In this document: positions 21,405-25,420 of the stretch, piece after piece
Layout of the letters: each line of letters opens with the position of its first letter
Numbering within the stretch: the stretch's first letter is position 1
NCBI GenBank assembly: GCA_038232655.1
Contig: JBBSNM010000036.1
Span: 1-25,420, forward strand
From: JACCVL01 sp038232655
GTDB taxonomy: Bacteria; Actinomycetota; Actinomycetes; Propionibacteriales; Nocardioidaceae
Length of the DNA: 25,420 bases
Reading direction: 5' to 3'
Program-made: the position numbers and the translations under genes
Notes under the pieces: generated by a model
What the model was told of the DNA's origin: nothing
The model's input: the letters and a program-made list of their open reading frames with translations, nothing else
Databases searched by the model: none

Positions 21405-21790
21405 TCGTTGTCGACTGTGCCGCAGTGGTCGATGCGCTTACCGCCGTGGGCGGCACCGATGAGTTGCGGGCCCATCTCTCAGCTCAGGACCTGCACGCCC
21501 CAAGCTTGGTCGACTTCGAGGTCGTCTCCGCACTGCGAGGACTTGCCCTGGGTGGCCATCTCAGCGCTGCTCGGGCGGCAGACCTGCTGACCGACTTCGA
21601 CGACCTGCTCCTCGAGCGCTGGCCGTCCGCGGATGCCCTGCGGCGGCGCGCCTTCCAATTGAGAGACAACGTCGCGGCCTACGACGCCGCCTACATCGCC
21701 TTGGCCGAGGCGTTGGACTGTCCACTCGTGACACGCGATGGCCGGCTGGCCCGCTCAAGCGGGCACAGCGCCCAAATACAGGTCCGGTAG
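21401..21790 (+). CDS. VapC-type PIN-domain toxin ribonuclease (pair 2)
   Basis: A 129-residue PIN toxin with acidic residues Asp5 (IVVDCA), Glu40 (VDFEVVSA), Asp95 (AAYDAAY) and Asp113 (TRDGRL), giving a complete active site. It is expected to be an RNase held inactive by the preceding antitoxin. ATG 21401 overlaps the antitoxin stop. It closely matches the VapC at 1175 in layout and conserved segments. Convergent with the LigD-type polymerase gene, 147 bp away. Confidence 0.9.
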   Translation: MIVVDCAAVVDALTAVGGTDELRAHLSAQDLHAPSLVDFEVVSALRGLALGGHLSAARAADLLTDFDDLLLERWPSADALRRRAFQLRDNVAAYDAAYIALAEALDCPLVTRDGRLARSSGHSAQIQVR

Positions 21791-21830
21791 CCGATCGTCG
21801 TCCAGGGAAGCCGCTCCCGTCCGGACGGTC

Positions 21831-21853
21831 CGCCGCCGACACAGCAGGCGGCG
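21831..21853. terminator. Stem-loop between vapC2 and ligD polymerase gene
   Basis: CGCCGCC (21831-21837) and GGCGGCG (21847-21853) form a 7-bp stem with a 9-nt loop in the convergent gap. There is no T-run, so intrinsic termination is uncertain. Confidence 0.35.
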
Positions 21854-21899
21854 TCGGGATCGCCATCTTGTTACTTCCCGCCGGCCGGTGGCACAGGGA

Positions 21900-21916
21900 C
21901 CGCTGTCGCACAGCGG
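21900..21916. terminator. Second stem-loop between vapC2 and ligD polymerase gene
   Basis: CCGCTGT-CGC-ACAGCGG is a perfect 7-bp stem with a 3-nt loop, 22 bp before the LigD-type stop codon on the other strand. It may end transcripts from both sides; no U-tract follows. Confidence 0.4.
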
Positions 21917-21937
21917 CAGTGGCCGCGTGGCCGGTCG

Positions 21938-22843
21938 TTATTGCGTCTCCACCTGGGCGACCTCGGCCGCGAGGTCGCCCAGGTCGGCCAGCCGGTCGGG
22001 CAGGTCGGCGGCAAGGACCTGCTGCAGCGCGCCGGGGTCCTCGATCTCGTCCCACGTACGGGGGGTCGCGGCCCACGGGCGGTCGCGGCCGCGCAGCGAG
22101 TACGGCGCGACCGTGGTCTTGGCCGAGTCGTTCTGACTCCAGTCGATGAAAACCTTGCCGGTGCGTGCCGCCTTGTCCATCCGGGCCACGACCAGCCGGC
22201 GATGGGCGGCGGCCAGCTCCTGGGCGACACCGTGCATGTAGTCCCGCACCGCGGCGGAGTCCTGCTTGCCCGCGGTCACGGCATACAGCTGCAGGCCCTT
22301 GCTGCCACTGGTCACCGGCACGCAGGTGAAGCCGTCGGTGGCCAGCCGCTCCCGCACGAGCAGGGCCACCTCGGCGCACTCAGCGAGCCCGGCCGGGGTG
22401 CCGGGGTCGAGGTCGACCACCAGCCGGTCGGGGGGCTTGAGCCCGCCGCGCGGACCCACCCGCCACTGCGGCACGTGCAGCTCGAGCGCGGCGAGGTTGG
22501 CCAGCCACACCAGCGTCGCCAGCGAGTCGACCACCGGGTAGGTGACGCGCTCGCGGTCGCGGGTGCTGCCCGGCGAGTCCAGCTCGACCGTACGGACCCA
22601 GCTTGGCGTGCCGCGGGGCACGTTCTTCTCGAAGAAGGCACCAGCGCTCGCGTGCACACCGTCCGGCCAGCGTTTGCGGGTGGCCGGGCGACCAGCCAGC
22701 TGGGGCAGCAGGGCCGCCGACACGGCGACGTAGTGGGTGATGACGTCGTGCTTGGTGAAGCCGTCGTCGGGGTACAGCACCTTGTCCAGATTGGACAGCC
22801 GCACCCGTCGGCCGTCGACCTCCACGCTGTCCGTTGCGGCCAC
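21938..22843 (-). CDS. LigD polymerase-domain protein (NHEJ primase/polymerase)
   Basis: A 301-residue stand-alone LigD polymerase domain of the archaeo-eukaryotic primase fold. It fills gaps and adds ribonucleotides at broken ends together with Ku and a ligase. The opening, VRLSNLDKVLYPDDGFTK, GRPATRKRWPDGV, LELHVPQWR and the metal site Asp144/Asp146 (LVVDLDPG) with Asp234 (KVFIDWSQN) all agree with mycobacterial LigD-Pol. The usual SGSKGLHLY reads SGSKGLQLY here, with Gln for His at residue 185. GTG 22843 has AGGAGG 9 nt upstream. No ligase or nuclease domain is attached, so a separate LigD ligase should exist elsewhere. Divergent from ku. Confidence 0.9.
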   Translation of the reverse strand: MAATDSVEVDGRRVRLSNLDKVLYPDDGFTKHDVITHYVAVSAALLPQLAGRPATRKRWPDGVHASAGAFFEKNVPRGTPSWVRTVELDSPGSTRDRERVTYPVVDSLATLVWLANLAALELHVPQWRVGPRGGLKPPDRLVVDLDPGTPAGLAECAEVALLVRERLATDGFTCVPVTSGSKGLQLYAVTAGKQDSAAVRDYMHGVAQELAAAHRRLVVARMDKAARTGKVFIDWSQNDSAKTTVAPYSLRGRDRPWAATPRTWDEIEDPGALQQVLAADLPDRLADLGDLAAEVAQVETQ

Positions 22844-22959
22844 TTCTTTGTGCCTCCTGGGGCTGATGGGGCTGGATAAGATGGCAAACGCGCTCGTTAC
22901 GCGTCATGCTGCCTTGATGACGTGCGCCGTGCGCGCCGACAGAGCCGGAGGGATGAGCA

Positions 22960-23913
22960 GTGCGTTCGATCTGGAAGGGCTCGGTCTCGTTCGGGCTGGT
23001 GAACATCCCGGTCAAGCTGTACGCGGCGACCGGTGACCACGACCTGCGTTTCCACCAAGTGCACCGGGCCGACGGTGGCCGCATCCGCTACAAGCGGACC
23101 TGCGAGCACTGCGGCAACGAGGTGACCTACGGCGACATCGTCAAGGGCTACGAGTCCGAGGACGGGCGGCTGGTGATGATCACCCCCGACGACCTGGAGG
23201 CGCTGCCGGTCGCCAGCGGGCACGAGATCGACGTGATGGAGTTCGTGCCGGGCGAGCAGGTCGACCCGATGCTGATGGACAAGAGCTACTACCTCGAGCC
23301 GGACGGCAAGGCCGCGAAGCCGTACGCGCTGCTGCGCGAGGCGCTGCAGAGCACCGAGCGGATGGCGGTGGTCAAGGTGGCGCTGCGCCAACGCGAGACG
23401 CTGGCGGTGCTGCGGGTGCGGGATCAGGCGATCGTGCTGCAGACGCTGCTGTGGGCCGACGAGATCCGCGCGCCCGAGCTGAAGGGGCTGTCGGACGACA
23501 TCGACCTGCGTCCGCAGGAACTAACGATGGCGCAGTCGCTGGTCGAGAGCCTGGCGGCCGACTTCGCCCCTGAGCAGTACGAGGACGAGTACAAGCTGGC
23601 GATGGAGCGGCTGGTCGAGGTCAAGCTGGAGGGGGAGGACGCCCACGAGCTGCTCGCCCCGGACACCGCCGAGGCCGACTCCGAGGGTGACGTGGTCGAC
23701 CTGGTTGCGGCGTTGCGCAAGAGCGTCGAGTCGGCACGGAGCCGCCAGGGGTCGGCTTCGCAGGAGGCCGAGCCGGCTGCAACGAAGCCGGCGAGGAAGT
23801 CCGCGGCGAAGAAGACCGCAGCGAAGAAGGCTGGGACTAAGAAGGCGCCGGCGAAGAAGTCGGCAGCCAAGAAGCCTGCTGCCAAGAAGACCGCGGAGCG
23901 CAAGTCCGCCTGA
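22960..23913 (+). CDS. ku: Ku-family DNA end-binding protein
   Basis: A 317-residue bacterial Ku that forms a ring on DNA ends and recruits LigD for non-homologous end joining. The start RSIWKGSVSFGLVNIPVKLY is the family hallmark, followed by RYKRTCEHCGNEVTYGDIVKGYE and DKSYYLEPDGKAAKPYALL. The core ends near residue 260. The last roughly 45 residues are KK-A-A-K repeats like those of histone H1 or mycobacterial HupB, expected to bind DNA without an end. GTG 22960 follows GGAGGG at good spacing. It shares a 116-bp divergent gap with the polymerase gene, forming a compact repair locus. Confidence 0.95.
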   Translation: MRSIWKGSVSFGLVNIPVKLYAATGDHDLRFHQVHRADGGRIRYKRTCEHCGNEVTYGDIVKGYESEDGRLVMITPDDLEALPVASGHEIDVMEFVPGEQVDPMLMDKSYYLEPDGKAAKPYALLREALQSTERMAVVKVALRQRETLAVLRVRDQAIVLQTLLWADEIRAPELKGLSDDIDLRPQELTMAQSLVESLAADFAPEQYEDEYKLAMERLVEVKLEGEDAHELLAPDTAEADSEGDVVDLVAALRKSVESARSRQGSASQEAEPAATKPARKSAAKKTAAKKAGTKKAPAKKSAAKKPAAKKTAERKSA

Positions 23914-23949
23914 TCGACGTCGGCTGTCCTACTGCCAGCCCCGGCCTGC

Positions 23950-23984
23950 ACCACGACGTCGTCCCAGATTGGTTGCGTCGTGGT
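23950..23984. terminator. Stem-loop between convergent ku and the secreted-protein gene
   Basis: ACCACGACG (23950-23958) pairs with CGTCGTGGT (23976-23984), a 9-bp stem with a 17-nt loop in the 108-bp convergent gap. It could serve as a bidirectional terminator. Confidence 0.4.
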
Positions 23985-24021
23985 CCACCGGTGCGTCGTC
24001 GCCGCGTTCCGCCAGTCCTGG

Positions 24022-25176
24022 TCACCCGGCGGGGAGGTACCAGTACCGCACGACGCCGGACTTGGTGTCGGAGATCGTGACCAGGTCGCGACCGAACGAG
24101 CCCGGATCCTGCCGGTTGCGTGTGAACGCGACCCCCTCGGTCGACTTGCAGACAATGGCGTCCTTGACGGGGTCGACGGACGTCACGGTGGTCGCGAAGG
24201 TCGACCCCTTGGTGGACCACTGGAACAGCTGACAGGGCTTGGTGGACGTCTGCGGGCTGGTCATCACGACCGTGTCGCCGTCGGTGTCGGCCGCGGTCAG
24301 CTGCGCCCCCTTCGAGCCTTTGACGATCCCCACGTAGTTGACAGCCGGCGCATAGGCGGCGGTCGACCCGACCGGTGCGACCGGCGTCCACGGGTCGCGG
24401 CCGGTGCTGACATCCAGGCTGCGGCTCAGCACCCTGCCCGCGCCGCGGGTCACGAAGTATGCCTGCGGAACCCCCTGGGCGTCGGGCGCCTGCACGAGCG
24501 ACTCTGCGTTGCAGGAGGCGATCCGGCCCAGGCCGACGAAGTTCTTGATGTCGAAGATCTTCCACGGCGACCAGGTCCGCACGGTCGGGTCGCTCAGGTC
24601 GGGCTCGGCGAACTCGATCAACCGACGGGTGTTGCAGGTGATGTCGGTGCCGGTGCTGTCGTACACCAGGTTGGCGTTGGAGTTTCCGATCGCGCCGATG
24701 ATGAGGTTGCGAGTGGCGCCGCCGTCACCGGTCGGCCGGGGCGGCCCAACCGTGATGTCCTCCCAGTCGTTGTCTTGGGCGATGACCGGGTCGAGCGCCC
24801 AGTCGGGGTTGCTGACTGCGAACGATCGGATCTCCACGACGGCGTGCGTCACCGGGTCCAGGTGGATGGCCCAGATCCGCGACCGCTGGACCTGCTGGCA
24901 GTCACGCAGCGCGGCCCCGGCCAGTCCCGAGCACGCCGCCGGGGCGTCCGTGGTCTTCCAGACGTCGGACATGCTCCAGTACCAGTCCGGGTACGTGGGC
25001 GACGAGACCAGCCCGGACAGCTCCACCGCCTCGGGAGCGGCCTTGCTGGTGTGTTCGGTCTGCGTCGCGCTGGTGTACGCGGCGGTTGCCTGCGCGGTCA
25101 GCAGGACCAGGGCAGTGGCGCCCACGGCTGCGGCCACCCATCGGGGGCGCCGTCGGCCGCTCGTCGAGTCCGGCAT
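24022..25176 (-). CDS. Secreted protein, probable beta-propeller (phytase/esterase-like)
   Basis: A 384-residue protein with a signal peptide: basic GRRRPRW (7-13), hydrophobic 14-29, likely cleavage after Ala-Thr-Ala near residue 32. The mature part has six cysteines (82, 93, 181, 222, 315, 343), suggesting disulfides outside the cell. The segments DNDWEDITVGPP and LIIGAIGNSNANLVYD, and the later QLTAADTDGDTVVMTSPQT, recall beta-propeller proteins annotated as phytase-like or esterase-like, which share a DWEDIAVGP...VGDIGDN pattern. In this copy VGDIGDN is changed to IGAIGNSN, so any metal site may be altered. The substrate is unknown. ATG 25176 has AGGAGG at 5-6 nt. Convergent with ku. Confidence 0.7.
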   Translation of the reverse strand: MPDSTSGRRRPRWVAAAVGATALVLLTAQATAAYTSATQTEHTSKAAPEAVELSGLVSSPTYPDWYWSMSDVWKTTDAPAACSGLAGAALRDCQQVQRSRIWAIHLDPVTHAVVEIRSFAVSNPDWALDPVIAQDNDWEDITVGPPRPTGDGGATRNLIIGAIGNSNANLVYDSTGTDITCNTRRLIEFAEPDLSDPTVRTWSPWKIFDIKNFVGLGRIASCNAESLVQAPDAQGVPQAYFVTRGAGRVLSRSLDVSTGRDPWTPVAPVGSTAAYAPAVNYVGIVKGSKGAQLTAADTDGDTVVMTSPQTSTKPCQLFQWSTKGSTFATTVTSVDPVKDAIVCKSTEGVAFTRNRQDPGSFGRDLVTISDTKSGVVRYWYLPAG

Positions 25177-25420
25177 CGAAGCCTCCTGGTGATCGCGTGC
25201 GTCTCGATCGCGACCCTAGGCGGCGGGCGCGGCCACGGGTACCCAAACATCGATATGTCAGCGTTCAACTTCCTAAACGCTGACCGGCGAGTGCGTTTCC
25301 CGCGCCGGCTGCTCATTCGGTCCGGTACGCACCTATTTGGCCGCCGCAGCGGTGCCCTAGGGACCGCCAGCCGGCAATCCATCCGCTGAGCATGTGTGCT
25401 GGCCCACCGCCTGCATGACC
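25177..25420. other. Gene-free right end of window (244 bases)
   Basis: This should contain the promoter of the secreted-protein gene and includes the inverted repeat at 25257-25284. No coding region, RNA gene or mobile-element end is recognised. Confidence 0.5.
25257..25284. repeat. 9-bp perfect inverted repeat upstream of the secreted-protein gene
   Basis: GTCAGCGTT (25257-25265) and AACGCTGAC (25276-25284) are separated by 10 bp and lie about 80 bp before the ATG at 25176. It could be an operator, a terminator of a gene beyond the window, or a remnant mobile-element end. No T-run follows. Confidence 0.6.

Noticed and set aside
25257..25284. Insertion-sequence terminal inverted repeat
   Set aside because: The two arms are only 10 bp apart, with no transposase or target duplication nearby, so an operator or stem-loop is more likely.

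Overview
The window is high-GC DNA from an actinobacterium. The markers are a WhiB-family regulator, a GlnE adenylyltransferase beside a GlnA2-type glutamine synthetase, an F420-type NADPH oxidoreductase, Ku with an Ala/Lys-rich tail, and frequent GTG starts. Many starts also have a TANNNT-like hexamer 6-8 nt upstream, as in leaderless transcripts. Genus cannot be fixed from the sequence alone.

Layout. 1-881: 3' part of cobT (cobamide lower-ligand assembly). 944-1579: vapBC toxin-antitoxin pair 1. 1560-2122 (minus): a chimeric remnant, the start of a DinB/DUF664 gene joined out of frame to a glyoxalase-fold (VOC) gene without a usable start. 2241-2642: MmcQ/YjbR-like gene. 2892-3791 (minus): methionine aminopeptidase, divergent from a 61-codon Cys/His protein (3833-4018). 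4050-4522 (minus): wreck of an EntS-like MFS transporter. 4595-5290: F420:NADPH oxidoreductase. 5407-8235 (minus): nadE then panB (NAD and pantothenate/CoA synthesis), separated by a 22-bp tandem repeat. 8305-13362: glnA2, a class I glutamine amidotransferase and glnE, a nitrogen block with the last two genes overlapping. 13392-13676 (minus): WhiD/WhiB3-like regulator with a clear promoter.

13875-18396 is the most distinctive region. A MerR regulator with the Wx9EH and DxH residues of CarH/LitR B12 photoreceptors converges on a tightly overlapping minus-strand operon: FAD amine oxidase-like protein, DUF1365 protein, and CFA-like methyltransferase. This set is known elsewhere as light- or singlet-oxygen-responsive lipid modification. 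Three simple-repeat tracts sit in it: ten-bp units before the regulator, twelve-bp units in the DUF1365 start, and G15 before the operon.

18397-21146 is an eroded region: an MFS gene missing its middle, a possible MazEF scrap, an intact Phd-RelE pair with an inverted repeat over its promoter, and a frameshifted fluoroacetate-dehalogenase-like hydrolase. 21147-21790 is vapBC pair 2, a paralogue of pair 1. 21938-23913 is a divergent stand-alone LigD polymerase-domain gene and ku (non-homologous end joining). 24022-25176 (minus) encodes a secreted six-cysteine, probably beta-propeller, protein. The last 244 bases hold a 9-bp inverted repeat and no recognisable gene.

In short, core metabolism and nitrogen control alternate with accessory islands of toxin-antitoxin pairs and broken genes, plus one candidate light/B12-controlled lipid module.
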